NCBI GenBank assembly: GCA_028287115.1
Contig: JAQBQF010000024.1
Location: forward strand, 62,001-126,000
Direction: 5' to 3'
Source: Myxococcales bacterium
Lineage (GTDB): Bacteria; Myxococcota_A; Polyangia; Haliangiales; Haliangiaceae
Length of the DNA stretch: 64,000 bases
Shown: in pieces, positions 25,794 through 35,349 of the stretch
Numbering within the stretch: position 1 is the stretch's first letter
How the letters are laid out: each line of letters begins with the position of its first letter
Position numbers and translations under genes: made by a program
The notes under the pieces: generated by a model
Seen by the model: only the letters and a program-made list of their open reading frames with translations
What the model was told of the DNA's origin: nothing
Databases searched by the model: none

Positions 25794-28397
25794 TTATTGT
25801 TCGACGACGCGCGCGACCGGCAGGTTCGTGTTGCGCCGGCGCCGGAAGTACAGCCACGCGCCGGCCGCGGCTCCCGGCCACATCAGCCACGAGAGCAGCA
25901 GCCACAACGGGCGTTGGAAGCGGAGCTCGATCGTGTGCTTGCCGGCGGGGACATCGACCGCGGGGAAGTCGGGCGTCACGCGCCGGATCGGCACCTCGTC
26001 CCCGTCGACGAACGCATGCCAGCGCGGATGCCAGCTCTCGCGGATCACGAACGTCGAAGGCTTCTGCGCTTCGACCTCGGCGACGATGTCGGCGTCGTCG
26101 CCGGGCGAGTCCTGGTGCCAAGCGCTCAGCAGCTTTCCGCTCGGCGGGTCACCGGCGGCACCCGAGCCGGCGTACGCGAGGACCTGGTCCTTCATCGGGG
26201 CATCGGACTTGAGCCATTCGAGCGCGGCCTTCTTGCGATCGGTGCGCGCGGCCGGCAGCACGCCGACGATCTGCACCGGCGACACGAGGCCCTCGGTGGT
26301 CAGCCTGCGGATCTCGTAGTTCTCGGTGCGCGAGACGGTCTCGCCGAGCGGGATCTTCGATCCGAGCGAGCGCTGGAACACGATGTACGGGGCGTCGTAC
26401 AGCCACGCGTTCTTGAGATAATCGCGATTCGACCACAGGAAGTCGTAGTTCGGGCTCGCCTGCAGGCCACCGCCGCCCATCTGCAGGAGTGCGGGCACGC
26501 GCTCGTACGCGTAGCTCAGCAGGTTCCACCAGTGGTTCTCGGCACCCGCGGCGACTTGCTTCCTCCCCGGAGGCTGGCGCGCGAGGATCTCGTTGATCGT
26601 CATCATCTCGTCGCGATGACTCGCCGGATAGTCGTCGAGCACGTGAACGCGCGAGTTGAGAGCCTTCGAGCCGGTCACGACGACGAAGACGACGAGTGCC
26701 GCCGCGATCGCAGCCAGCGCCGTGCGCATCCAGAACTGCGCGGGCGAGACATCGCCTGGAGGCGGCGGGCGCCGCAGCCAGTTGTCGATCGGAACGTGCC
26801 AGAGCTTTGCGCCCAGGATCACGACACCGGCGCCTAGGCCGAGCGCGAGCACCGTCTGCATCGCGCCGAGAAACCGGACCATCGGCAACAGATCGTCTTG
26901 CGTGCGACCGAGGTGTGGGCCGAGACCGAGGAGCAGCGCGTAGAATAGGGCAGGTGGCCACAGCCACCGCAAGAACTTCGCGCGCACGAACAACAGAATC
27001 GCCGGTAGCAGCAGCGTGAACACCGCGGGACGCGGAGACGTCGCCCAGTCGAGGATCGCACCTTTCGCGTACCAGCTCGAGAGGCCGAAGAATCCGGGAC
27101 CAACCTCGTCGTTGACGCGATGTGGGAACCCGCCGAAGCCTTCGTAATCGGTGAGCAGCGGGAGCCAGATCGGCATCCACGCGATCACCATTAATGCGCC
27201 GAGCACGACGATCCGCAGCAGCTCGTCGATGCCGTCCTGACGCGACGGGAGCGACCAGCGCTCGTCGCGCGGCAAGAAGAAAGGCACCGCGAAGCCGGCG
27301 ATCACGATCGCACCACCGACCAGCCAGCGGATCAGCGGCGAGACGTTCGCGAGCACCCACTCGTTCGGCAACACCATCATGACGACGACGCCGATGATGA
27401 TGAGGACGCGCCCGAGAAACACGGGCCGCACGAATGGGACCATCGTCGAGAGCAAGACTCCGACGAGGCAGAGTGGTACTCCGACGAGCCAGACGAGCAG
27501 CGGGATGTCGAACAGCGTCGGCAAGGTGTCGGGGAGCAGCCACGAGCGCGGCAGGATCAAGATGATCGCGACGCCGGCGATCACGAGGAGCCCGCCGACG
27601 ATGCTCACCCGGCGCAACGGCTGCACCGGCAACAGCTTCGCGATCAGCGAGACGACCAGCCCGACACCGAGCGCGACGACTGCGAACGGGTGACACAGTC
27701 CGACGAACGCACCCCACGCGACCGCCGGTGCGAGCCCGCGCTTCTCGGTGATCCAGCGCGCCGCGTGACCGAGCGCGAGCGGAAGCGCCGCGAGTGCCCA
27801 GGTCTGCGTGTAGAGGCCGACCTGGAACGTGCCGGCATTTCCGGAGCCCCACCGCGACTCGCCGTTCATGAACGCGATCACGAACGCTGCGAGCACCGAT
27901 TGCCACGGCGTGCAACCGAGGAGCCTCATGCCACGATACGCGGCCGCAGGCGCGAGCACGAGCGGCAGCCAGACGCTGAGCTCGAACCAGAACAGGTGAT
28001 GGCCGAAGATCGCGGTCGGTAACGCCGACGCGAGCTGCGGGATCGCCTGGTAGTAGTAGATCGAGGCGTAGCCGGCGTTCGCACTCGGGTTCCAGAAGTC
28101 AAAATCGAGAGCGCGCAAGCAATCGGCGAGGCGCGCGCTCTCGGCGAAGTGGAACGTCAGATCATCACCGGAGGTCTCGCCGCGAAACACGCCGCTGTGG
28201 ACGACGCCGATGATCACCGTGATCAGCGCGAGCATCGGCAACGCGCCATGCTTGCCTAGCCAGTCCGCCGTTTGATCCCAGAGATCGGGCGTCCTCGGGC
28301 CGCTCGGTTTGGCGTCGGCCATGCCTGGTGCAAGCGTCGGAACCTCGGCGGGCGCCGGCTCGACGGCGGCAATCTCCGGTGGGACTTCGTCGGTCAC
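25794..28397 (-). CDS. Large polytopic membrane protein, YfhO/GT-C-like
   Basis: An 867-residue protein with about 13-15 membrane segments. Near the first helix, GDDLTFHFAESARLADCLRA and FWNPSANAGYASIYYYQAIP match the first periplasmic loop of GT-C glycosyltransferases and the PTPS-related/YfhO membrane families, where an Asp is catalytic. The C-terminal part after the last helices is a periplasmic beta domain (VIRESWHPRWHAFVDGDEVP, VDVPAGKHTIELRFQRPLW), as in YfhO. It probably transfers a sugar from a lipid carrier to a surface polymer. The start overlaps the PfkB gene stop (ATGA), so the two form an operon. Confidence 0.78.
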   Translation of the reverse strand: MTDEVPPEIAAVEPAPAEVPTLAPGMADAKPSGPRTPDLWDQTADWLGKHGALPMLALITVIIGVVHSGVFRGETSGDDLTFHFAESARLADCLRALDFDFWNPSANAGYASIYYYQAIPQLASALPTAIFGHHLFWFELSVWLPLVLAPAAAYRGMRLLGCTPWQSVLAAFVIAFMNGESRWGSGNAGTFQVGLYTQTWALAALPLALGHAARWITEKRGLAPAVAWGAFVGLCHPFAVVALGVGLVVSLIAKLLPVQPLRRVSIVGGLLVIAGVAIILILPRSWLLPDTLPTLFDIPLLVWLVGVPLCLVGVLLSTMVPFVRPVFLGRVLIIIGVVVMMVLPNEWVLANVSPLIRWLVGGAIVIAGFAVPFFLPRDERWSLPSRQDGIDELLRIVVLGALMVIAWMPIWLPLLTDYEGFGGFPHRVNDEVGPGFFGLSSWYAKGAILDWATSPRPAVFTLLLPAILLFVRAKFLRWLWPPALFYALLLGLGPHLGRTQDDLLPMVRFLGAMQTVLALGLGAGVVILGAKLWHVPIDNWLRRPPPPGDVSPAQFWMRTALAAIAAALVVFVVVTGSKALNSRVHVLDDYPASHRDEMMTINEILARQPPGRKQVAAGAENHWWNLLSYAYERVPALLQMGGGGLQASPNYDFLWSNRDYLKNAWLYDAPYIVFQRSLGSKIPLGETVSRTENYEIRRLTTEGLVSPVQIVGVLPAARTDRKKAALEWLKSDAPMKDQVLAYAGSGAAGDPPSGKLLSAWHQDSPGDDADIVAEVEAQKPSTFVIRESWHPRWHAFVDGDEVPIRRVTPDFPAVDVPAGKHTIELRFQRPLWLLLSWLMWPGAAAGAWLYFRRRRNTNLPVARVVEQ

Positions 28398-29293
28398 GCG
28401 AGTGCCTCGGAGAGTAACCCTTCGACCTGCTCATCGGTGAACGCTGGCGTCGCTCCTCGCGCACCGGCGACCGCCGCGGCCCACTTCGAGGCGACGCGTC
28501 CCGAGAGTGCGAGATCCCAGCCGAGGGTCATGCCGTGGACGAGCAACGCGATGAACGCATCGCCGCATCCGACGTTGTCACCGCCGGGCGCCGCCGGCAT
28601 GCCTGGAACTTCGACCACGCCTGCTTCACCATACAACGTCGAACCGGCGGCTCCGTGAGTGACCGCGAGAACGCGACGGTCTCGCAGCACTTGGATCGGA
28701 TCTCTCCAGCCTTGCCACTCGGCCAATCTCGCGAGCTCCCTGTCGTTGACCTTGACGACATCGGCGGCGGCGATCGCTTCCATCACCGCGACGCCTTGTT
28801 CGATCTCGCCGGTCTCGGTCTTGCGAAGATTCACGTCGCATACTTTCAAGCACGAGCCACGCGCCGCTGCCACCGCGCTGCGCCAACCATCGAGGCCCGC
28901 GGCGGTTCGCTGTGCGAGTGTGCCGTAGACGAGGACGCTCGCCTCCTCGACGGCACGCTTCACATCTTCGGTGCAGGCGATGCGCTCCCAGGCGCAGCCC
29001 GGAACCAAGCGATAGCGTGGCTCGCCATGCTGGATCCGAACCTCGACCTCGCCGGTCGGCCGTTCGGGATCGATCTGGACGAGCGACGTATCGCAAGCCC
29101 GTGACAGCTGTTCGATCGCACGCGCGCCATCGTCATCGGCGCCGACGCGACTGACGAGCTGGGCCCAACCGCCGGCGAGGCCGAGGTGCCACGCGACATT
29201 CGCCGGAGCGCCGCCGAGCTGGGGTCCGTCGGGGAACCGATCCCACAGGACTTCGCCCCAGATCACGACCGCTTGGTCGCTAGCGATGGGCAT
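28394..29293 (-). CDS. PfkB-family carbohydrate kinase
   Basis: A 299-residue ribokinase/fructokinase-type protein. The first PfkB signature is GGAPANVAWHLGLAGG, and the C-terminal catalytic signature is GGDNVGCGDAFIALL with Asp of GCGDAF as general base; most relatives have DTTGAGDAF, so the Ala to Cys change is unusual. The interior TGEVEVRIQHGEPRYRLVPG fits fructokinase-like members. It phosphorylates a sugar or nucleoside, with the substrate unknown. The start codon lies 63 bases from the divergent pncB start; the gene is coupled downstream to the YfhO-like protein. Confidence 0.85.
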   Translation of the reverse strand: MPIASDQAVVIWGEVLWDRFPDGPQLGGAPANVAWHLGLAGGWAQLVSRVGADDDGARAIEQLSRACDTSLVQIDPERPTGEVEVRIQHGEPRYRLVPGCAWERIACTEDVKRAVEEASVLVYGTLAQRTAAGLDGWRSAVAAARGSCLKVCDVNLRKTETGEIEQGVAVMEAIAAADVVKVNDRELARLAEWQGWRDPIQVLRDRRVLAVTHGAAGSTLYGEAGVVEVPGMPAAPGGDNVGCGDAFIALLVHGMTLGWDLALSGRVASKWAAAVAGARGATPAFTDEQVEGLLSEALA

Positions 29294-29317
29294 TTCTCTC
29301 GGCTCTGGCGCTAGCCA

Positions 29318-29346
29318 TTGACATCCAGGTTCTTAGTGTCAACAAT
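29318..29346 (+). promoter_or_regulatory. Candidate sigma70-type promoter of the NAD operon
   Basis: A perfect -35 TTGACA (29318-29323), a 17-base spacer and a -10 AACAAT (29341-29346) lie just before pncB. The expected transcription start, near 29353, is only a few bases from the ATG at 29357, so the mRNA would be nearly leaderless. Confidence 0.6.
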
Positions 29347-29354
29347 ACACTTAA
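29333..29354. promoter_or_regulatory. NrtR-like operator
   Basis: The palindrome ttagtgt-caacaat-acacttaa covers the -10 region of the pncB promoter. Six of seven bases in the half-sites agree in reverse complement. It resembles the TAGTGTC-type half-sites described for NrtR operators, and the operon encodes an NrtR-type protein at 34013-34702. Binding here would block transcription of the whole operon. Confidence 0.65.
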
Positions 29355-29356
29355 AG

Positions 29357-30823
29357 ATGACCGACGGACTCGACAACGTCTACGGCGGCTCTCTCGCGCT
29401 CTTGACCGACTTGTATCAGCTCACGATGGCCTGCGGCTACTGGAAGGCAGGGGTTGCGGAGCGGGAGGCGGTGTTTCATCTGACGTTTCGGAGGCCGCCG
29501 TTCGGTGGTGGCTACGCGATCGCGGCGGGACTCGCGCCCGCACTCGCCTTTCTGCAGCGGCTGCGGTTCACGACCGACGACCTCGCCTATCTCGAGACCT
29601 TGCGCGATGGCGAGCGGCAACCACTGTTTCCGCGCGGCTTTCTCGATCATCTGCGCGATCTTCGATTCGAGTGCACGGTCGACGCCGTTCCGGAGGGGTC
29701 GGTCGTGTTTGCCCACGAGCCGATCCTGCGGGTGCGCGGACCGATCGCGCAGGCGCAGCTCGTCGAGACACCGCTACTGACGCTGATCAACTATCAGACG
29801 CTGGTCGCGACGAAGGCCGCGCGGGTGTGTCAGTCGGCGCGCGGCGCGCCGGTGATCGAGTTCGGGCTACGGCGAGCGCAAGGCATCGACGGCGGGCTCG
29901 GCGCTTCGCGAGCCGCTTACATCGGTGGCGTGGCCGGCACCTCGAACGTGCTCGCAGGCAAGTTGCTCGGCATCCCGGTCCGCGGCACGCACGCGCACAG
30001 CTGGGTGATGTTTCACGACGACGAGCTCGAGTCATTTCGCGCATACGCCGACGCGATGCCGGGCAACGCCACGTTTCTCGTCGACACCTACGACACGCTC
30101 GAAGGCGTGCGCAAGGCGATCACGGTCGGTCGCGAGCTTCGCGCGAAGGGGCACGAGCTCGCCGGTGTGCGGCTCGACTCCGGCGACCTTGCACATCTGT
30201 CGACCGAGGCGCGCAAGCTGCTCGACGCCGCGGGTTTCCCGAACGCGAAGATCATCGCGTCGAACGATCTCGACGAGAACCTGATCGGCAGTATCCAGGA
30301 ACAGGGTTCGGCGATCGATATCTGGGGCGTCGGCACCAAGCTCGTCACCGCGTACGATCAGCCGGCGCTCGGCGGTGTCTACAAGCTCGGTGCGAGCCGC
30401 GATGAAGCGGGCCACTGGCGCGATGCCATCAAGCTCTCCGAGCAGCCGATCAAGATCTCGAATCCCGGGATCCTGCAGGTCCGCAGGCTGCGGCGCGGCG
30501 ACGAGCTCGCCGGCGACGTGATCTACGACAGCGAGCGCGGGCTCGCCGGTCCGGCGCTGCACGACATCGAGGATCCGTTCAAGCTTCCGTTCACGCCGGC
30601 GCACGATTCATCGGTCGATCTGCTGACGACCGTGCTCGATCATGGAAAGGTGATCGGCACGCATGATCTCGAGACCGCGCGCAAACGGGCTGCGGCCGAT
30701 CTTGCCGCGCTCTCGCCGAGGACCAAGCGGTTCCTCAACCCGCAGCCGTATCCGGTTGGCCTCGATCGAGGCGTTCACGATCGCAAACAGGAGCTCGTGC
30801 TGAAGGCGCGGGGGGCGCGATGA
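29357..30823 (+). CDS. pncB: Nicotinate phosphoribosyltransferase
   Basis: A 488-residue NAPRTase. Start [24 protein letters not shown] is characteristic; the frame extends to 29318 but that part overlaps the promoter. Family marks are [24 protein letters not shown] (catalytic His-less PncB2-like core with Arg-rich motif), GTHAHSWVM (catalytic His), and [12 protein letters not shown] (phosphoribosyl/phosphate site) and SNDLDENLI. The enzyme joins nicotinate and PRPP to nicotinate mononucleotide, driven by ATP. The stop overlaps the prs start as ATGA. First gene of the pncB-prs-nadE-nrtR-pncA operon. Confidence 0.93.
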   Translation: MTDGLDNVYGGSLALLTDLYQLTMACGYWKAGVAEREAVFHLTFRRPPFGGGYAIAAGLAPALAFLQRLRFTTDDLAYLETLRDGERQPLFPRGFLDHLRDLRFECTVDAVPEGSVVFAHEPILRVRGPIAQAQLVETPLLTLINYQTLVATKAARVCQSARGAPVIEFGLRRAQGIDGGLGASRAAYIGGVAGTSNVLAGKLLGIPVRGTHAHSWVMFHDDELESFRAYADAMPGNATFLVDTYDTLEGVRKAITVGRELRAKGHELAGVRLDSGDLAHLSTEARKLLDAAGFPNAKIIASNDLDENLIGSIQEQGSAIDIWGVGTKLVTAYDQPALGGVYKLGASRDEAGHWRDAIKLSEQPIKISNPGILQVRRLRRGDELAGDVIYDSERGLAGPALHDIEDPFKLPFTPAHDSSVDLLTTVLDHGKVIGTHDLETARKRAAADLAALSPRTKRFLNPQPYPVGLDRGVHDRKQELVLKARGAR

Positions 30824-31740
30824 CGGAACCGATCGTGTTCTCGATCCCCGCGTACGATTACCTCGCCAAGGCGATCGCGATCGGTGGTGGCTGGCAAGTC
30901 GGCGAGCTCGATCGAGAGACGTTTCCGGATGGCGAGCGCTACCTGCGAATCATCACCGACCCGACGGACCGCGACGTGATCCTCGTCGGCGGAACCTGCG
31001 ATGACGCGGCGACTCTCGATCTCTACGATCTCGCGTGTGGGCTCGTCGCCGCCGGTGCGTATCGCCTGCGTATCGTGATGCCGTTCTACGGCTACTCGAC
31101 GATGGAGCGCTCGGTGCACGCCGGCGAGGTCGTCACCGCGAAGACGCGCGCGCGTCTGTTGTCGTCGATACCGATGGCGAGTCGCGGCACCCAGGTGTTC
31201 TTGCTCGATCTGCATGTCGCCTCGATCGCCTACTACTTCGAGGGTGAGATTCGTCCGATCCACGTCTACGGCAAGTCGCTGGTCACCGCGGCGGCTCGCC
31301 GACTCGGCGGCGATGACTTCGTGCTCGCCTGCACCGACGCCGGACGCGCGAAGTGGGTCGAGTCACTCGCGAACGATCTCGGGGTCGAGGTCGCGTTCGT
31401 CTACAAGCGTCGCACGTCGGGCACCGAGACCTCGGTCACCGGCGTGTCCGCGCAGGTCGCGCGCAAGCGAGTGGTGATCTACGACGACATGATCCGCACC
31501 GGCGGATCGCTGATCAATGCGGCGCAGGCCTACAAAGACGCCGGAGCCGTCGCGATCGATGCGATCGCGACCCACGGGCTGTTTCCGGGAGAATCTCTCG
31601 AGCGGCTTCGCAGCACCGGCCTGTTCGGGCAGATCGTCGTCACCGATAGCCATCCGCGTGCCGTGGCGCTAACGAACGAGTTTCTTCACGTGGATAGCAC
31701 CGCCCAGCTGTTCATCGAGCATCTATCTTCTAACCGCTAG
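30820..31740 (+). CDS. Ribose-phosphate pyrophosphokinase (PRPP synthetase), divergent
   Basis: A 306-residue PRPP synthetase of the Prs fold. The flexible loop is [17 protein letters not shown] rather than the usual FGYARQDRK, and the PRPP-binding loop is [14 protein letters not shown], where most enzymes have [35 protein letters not shown], and VVTDSHPRA follow the family pattern. It makes PRPP from ribose 5-phosphate and ATP, supplying PncB directly. Its lost canonical loop and its place in the NAD operon suggest a specialised paralogue; the housekeeping prs is presumably elsewhere. Confidence 0.86.
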   Translation: MTEPIVFSIPAYDYLAKAIAIGGGWQVGELDRETFPDGERYLRIITDPTDRDVILVGGTCDDAATLDLYDLACGLVAAGAYRLRIVMPFYGYSTMERSVHAGEVVTAKTRARLLSSIPMASRGTQVFLLDLHVASIAYYFEGEIRPIHVYGKSLVTAAARRLGGDDFVLACTDAGRAKWVESLANDLGVEVAFVYKRRTSGTETSVTGVSAQVARKRVVIYDDMIRTGGSLINAAQAYKDAGAVAIDAIATHGLFPGESLERLRSTGLFGQIVVTDSHPRAVALTNEFLHVDSTAQLFIEHLSSNR

Positions 31741-31753
31741 CCAAGGATCCAGG

Positions 31754-31972
31754 TCGTACTCGTGCTCGTACTCGTGCTCGTACTCGTATTCCTGCTCGTC
31801 TGGCTCACCCGTGGCCTCTCGTTGCAACTGTCGAGCATGGAGCCGATGCGGAAAACCACCGTTGCAGGTCCTGGCTCGTTCCGATCGGGCTCGAATGCGG
31901 ACGCTCGGAGTCCCCAGCCTGTTTGGAGATCTTGCGTTCCTGTCGAGTACGAGCACGAGTACGAGTACGAAC
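31754..31972. repeat. Hexamer tandem repeat repeated in inverted orientation
   Basis: In the 248-base spacer between prs and nadE, three copies of a 12-base unit tcgtactcgtgc occupy 31754-31789 and the complementary gagtacgagcacgagtacgag occupies 31946-31972. A 21-base perfect inverted repeat (31765-31785 with 31946-31966) encloses about 160 bases. In RNA this would fold into a long stem within the NAD operon transcript. Confidence 0.85.
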
Positions 31973-31988
31973 CCTTGCTCGAGGCATC

Positions 31989-34016
31989 ATGAGACTCGTC
32001 AAAGTCGGCGTCGCCTGCGTCAATCAAACCCCCCTCGCGTGGGACGAGAACTTCGCCCATCTGCGAGACGCGATCGATCGCGCGCGCGCCGAAGGGGTCT
32101 CGTTGCTATGTCTGCCCGAGCTCGCGATCACCGGCTATGGCTGCGAAGACACGTTCTTCATGGCCGGGTTGCAGGACACGGCCTTCAAGCAGCTCGAAGC
32201 ACTCGCCACGCTGACCAAGGGGATGATCGTCGCGGTCGGTCTGCCGCTCTATCACGAGAAGGCGCTGTACAACACCGCCGCGCTGCTTGCCGACGGTCAG
32301 ATCGTCGGCTTCGTCGCGAAACAATTCCTCGCCGGGGACGGCATCCACTACGAGCCGCGCTGGTTCAAACCGTGGCCTGCGGGCGAGGTCGACGTCCTCG
32401 AGCGGACCGCGGCCGATGGCACGATCCGCCGGTTTCCGATCGGCGACCTCATGTTCGAGCTGGGCGACGTGCGGATCGGCTTCGAGATCTGCGAGGACGC
32501 ATGGGTCGCGAATCGCCCGGGCATGGACCTCGCGCTGCGCGGCGTCGATGTCTTGCTCAATCCGTCGGCGAGTCACTTCGCGTTCGCCAAGTTTGCGGTG
32601 CGCCAGCGGTTCGTCACCGAGGGCTCTCGCGCGTTCGGCGTCGCGTACCTCTACGCGAACTTGCTCGGCAACGAAGCAGGCCGCGTGATCTACGATGGCG
32701 GTGGCTTGATCGCCTCCGGAGGCGAGCTCGTCGCGCGCGGGCCGCGGCTGACGTTTCGCGAGATCGAGCTGTCGACCGCGGTCGTCGACATCGAAGCCAA
32801 TCGCCGCGAGCAAGCCCGCCGCGGCAGTCATCGCCCTCGCCACGACGCCGAGCAACAAGTCGTCGAGCATGCGTTCGCGTGGCCGCATCGTCAGCCCGAG
32901 GCGCCGCCGGTTCCGGACCGCACGTGGGAGGACAGCACCAACTTGCGCGAGGAAGAATTCGCGCGCGCGGTGTCGCTCGGCCTGTGGGATTACCTGCGCA
33001 AGAGCAAGGCCCAGGGTTACGTGGTCTCGATCTCGGGCGGTGCAGACTCCGCGGCATGCGCGGTGCTCGTCGCGCTGTCGATCCGGCTCGCGTTCGCCGA
33101 GCTCGGGCCCCAAGGCGTCGCTGCGCGCTTGCCGCATGCGCCGCGGCTGCGCGAAGTGATCGAGAACGGTGGTGACGAGACCGCGGCGATCGGTGCGGTG
33201 TTCGCATGCGCTTACCAGCCGACGGAGAACTCCGGCAAGATCACGCGCGCGGCCGCCGAGGCCGTCGCCAAGGGCGTCGGCGCCGAGTGGCATGTGATCG
33301 ACGTCGACGCGCAATACAAGGCGTACATCGCGAGCGTCGAGAAGACGATCGACCGGCCGCTGACCTGGGACCGCGACGACGTCACGCTGCAGAACATCCA
33401 GGCGCGCGTGCGTGCGCCTTCGATCTGGATGCTCGCGAACATTCGCGGCGCCGTGCTGCTGACGACCTCGAATCGTAGCGAGGCCGCCGTGGGTTACGCG
33501 ACGATGGACGGCGATACCGCCGGCGGGCTCGCGCCGCTCGGTGGGATCGACAAGACGTATCTGCGCCAGTGGTTGCGGTGGATGGAGACCGCAGGCCCGG
33601 CCGAAACCGGCGGGGTCGCCGCACTCTCTGCGATCAACGCGCAAGCGCCGACCGCCGAGCTGAGACCGCCTGCCCAGTCGCAGACCGACGAGGCAGACCT
33701 CATGCCGTACGATTTCCTCGAGGCCGTCGAAGACTCGGCGATCCGCGACAAGCACACGCCGCTCGAGGTGTTTCAGGAGCTCCTGCCTCGCTATCCCGCG
33801 GTCGCTCCGCTGCAGCTCGCGCAATGGATCGAGCGGTTCTTCCGGCTGTGGTGTCGCAATCAGTGGAAGCGCGAGCGCATCGCGCCGAGCTTTCACCTCG
33901 ACGATCGCAATGTCGATCCGCGATCGTGGTGCCGATTTCCGATCCTGTCGGGCAACTTCGATCGCGAGCTCGCCGAGCTTCGCGCGTACGTCGCGGCCGG
34001 CGCGGGTCGTTCGTGA
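31989..34016 (+). CDS. nadE: Glutamine-dependent NAD+ synthetase
   Basis: A 675-residue two-domain enzyme. The N-terminal nitrilase-like amidase domain carries the Glu-Lys-Cys triad: Glu44 ([15 protein letters not shown]), Lys111 ([10 protein letters not shown]) and Cys168 (GFEICEDAW). The C-terminal synthetase domain has the ATP loop [29 protein letters not shown] and [13 protein letters not shown]. It hydrolyses glutamine, channels ammonia, and amidates adenylated nicotinate dinucleotide. An insertion around [16 protein letters not shown] makes it slightly long. ATG 31989 is preferred over the upstream ORF start, which runs through the hexamer repeat. The stop overlaps nrtR as GTGA. Confidence 0.94.
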   Translation: MRLVKVGVACVNQTPLAWDENFAHLRDAIDRARAEGVSLLCLPELAITGYGCEDTFFMAGLQDTAFKQLEALATLTKGMIVAVGLPLYHEKALYNTAALLADGQIVGFVAKQFLAGDGIHYEPRWFKPWPAGEVDVLERTAADGTIRRFPIGDLMFELGDVRIGFEICEDAWVANRPGMDLALRGVDVLLNPSASHFAFAKFAVRQRFVTEGSRAFGVAYLYANLLGNEAGRVIYDGGGLIASGGELVARGPRLTFREIELSTAVVDIEANRREQARRGSHRPRHDAEQQVVEHAFAWPHRQPEAPPVPDRTWEDSTNLREEEFARAVSLGLWDYLRKSKAQGYVVSISGGADSAACAVLVALSIRLAFAELGPQGVAARLPHAPRLREVIENGGDETAAIGAVFACAYQPTENSGKITRAAAEAVAKGVGAEWHVIDVDAQYKAYIASVEKTIDRPLTWDRDDVTLQNIQARVRAPSIWMLANIRGAVLLTTSNRSEAAVGYATMDGDTAGGLAPLGGIDKTYLRQWLRWMETAGPAETGGVAALSAINAQAPTAELRPPAQSQTDEADLMPYDFLEAVEDSAIRDKHTPLEVFQELLPRYPAVAPLQLAQWIERFFRLWCRNQWKRERIAPSFHLDDRNVDPRSWCRFPILSGNFDRELAELRAYVAAGAGRS

Positions 34017-34702
34017 GTCACACGTACGATTATCCTCGCGCGGCGATCACCGTCGACTGCGTCGTGTTCGGCCTCGACGAGAAGGATCTCAAGGTCCTGC
34101 TCATCCAGCGCAAGCTGGTGCCGTTTCAGCACACCTGGGCGCTGCCCGGTGGCTTCGTGCGCATCGACGAGACGCTCGATGAAGCCGCTCAACGCGAGCT
34201 GCAGGAAGAAGCCGGCGTCACCGACGTCTACCTCGAGCAGCTGTACACGTTCGGTGCGCTCGATCGGGACCCGCGCGAACGCATCGTGACGATCGCGTAC
34301 TACGCGCTCGCCAAGCTCTCGGATCATCGAATTCGCGCCGCGACGGACGCGATGGGGGTCGGCTGGTTCTCGCTCGATGATCTGCCGAAGCTCGCGTTCG
34401 ACCATTCCGAGGTCGTCGCGCGTGCGCACGAACGGCTGCGCGGCAAGGTTCGCTATGCACCGATCGGCTTCGAGCTGTTGCCGCCGAGATTCTCGCTGAC
34501 CCAGCTCCAACGGCTGTACGAGATCGTGCTCGGTACCGAGCTCGACAAGCGGAACTTTCGGAAGAAGATCCTCGCCATGGATCTGCTCGTCGAGACCGAC
34601 GAGCTCGAACAAGGCGTTCGCCACCGCGCAGCGCGCTTGTACCGCTTCGATCGTCGGAAGTACGACCGGCTCGCGAAGCAGGGCTTCGAATTCGCCATGT
34701 AA
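34013..34702 (+). CDS. nrtR: NrtR-type Nudix-related transcriptional regulator
   Basis: A 229-residue protein starting at GTG 34013, inside the nadE stop. The N-terminal Nudix domain has the full box [23 protein letters not shown] (GX5EX7REUXEEXGU), so hydrolase activity may be retained, unlike many NrtR members. The C-terminal half ([20 protein letters not shown], then [14 protein letters not shown]) is the winged-helix DNA-binding domain of the family. NrtR represses NAD genes and is released by ADP-ribose. It is placed inside the operon it probably regulates, with a candidate operator at 29333-29354. Confidence 0.87.
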   Translation: MSHTYDYPRAAITVDCVVFGLDEKDLKVLLIQRKLVPFQHTWALPGGFVRIDETLDEAAQRELQEEAGVTDVYLEQLYTFGALDRDPRERIVTIAYYALAKLSDHRIRAATDAMGVGWFSLDDLPKLAFDHSEVVARAHERLRGKVRYAPIGFELLPPRFSLTQLQRLYEIVLGTELDKRNFRKKILAMDLLVETDELEQGVRHRAARLYRFDRRKYDRLAKQGFEFAM

Positions 34703-34728
34703 GCGCGGGCAGCGCGTTAGACTTGGTC

Positions 34729-35349
34729 ATGTCGCGCGCGCTCGTCCTCGTCGATCTCCAGTACGACTTCTTGCCCGGTGGTGCGCTCGCCGTGGCGCGC
34801 GGCGACGAGACGATCGCGGTCGCGAAGCGGATGATCCCGCGGTTCCACATCGTCGTCGCGACCCAGGACTGGCACCCGCGCGATCACAAGAGCTTTGCGG
34901 CGAATCATCCAGGTACCAAGCCTGGGCAGGTGATCGAGCTCGGCGGGATGCCTCAGGTCCTATGGCCTCCGCACTGCGTGCAGGGCACGCCCGGTGCCGA
35001 GCTCCACAAAGATCTCGATGCGAGCCGATTCCAAGCGGTGTTCCGCAAGGGCACCGATCCCGAGATCGACAGCTACTCGGGCTTCTTCGACAACGGCAAG
35101 CGCAAGGCGACGGGCCTCGACACCTGGCTCCACGAGCGCCGCGTCGATCATCTCTACGTGCTCGGGCTCGCGACCGATTACTGCGTCAAGTACACGGTGC
35201 TCGACGCGCGCACGCTCGGCTTCGAAGTCACGCTGATCGCGGACGGCTGCCGCGCCGTCGAGCTCGCGCCCGGAGACGGCGAGCGCGCGTTCGACGAGAT
35301 GCGCGCGGCGGGCACGACGATCCTCGACAGCGGATCGATCGCAGCCTGA
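34729..35349 (+). CDS. pncA: Nicotinamidase
   Basis: A 206-residue cysteine hydrolase of the isochorismatase fold. Catalytic triad: Asp9 (LVDLQYDF), Lys107 (FRKGTDPEID) and Cys152 (LATDYCVKYT). Metal ligands Asp47, His49 (TQDWHPRDH) and His82 (WPPHCVQGT) fit nicotinamidase specifically. It converts nicotinamide to nicotinate for PncB. The ATG at 34729 is preferred to the TTG at 34723. It lies 26 bases after nrtR and is the last gene of the NAD operon. Confidence 0.92.
   Translation: MSRALVLVDLQYDFLPGGALAVARGDETIAVAKRMIPRFHIVVATQDWHPRDHKSFAANHPGTKPGQVIELGGMPQVLWPPHCVQGTPGAELHKDLDASRFQAVFRKGTDPEIDSYSGFFDNGKRKATGLDTWLHERRVDHLYVLGLATDYCVKYTVLDARTLGFEVTLIADGCRAVELAPGDGERAFDEMRAAGTTILDSGSIAA

Noticed and set aside
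26149..27915. 588-codon minus-strand frame overlapping the YfhO-like gene
   Set aside because: Arg-rich alternative frame on the same strand without hydrophobic segments; shadow.
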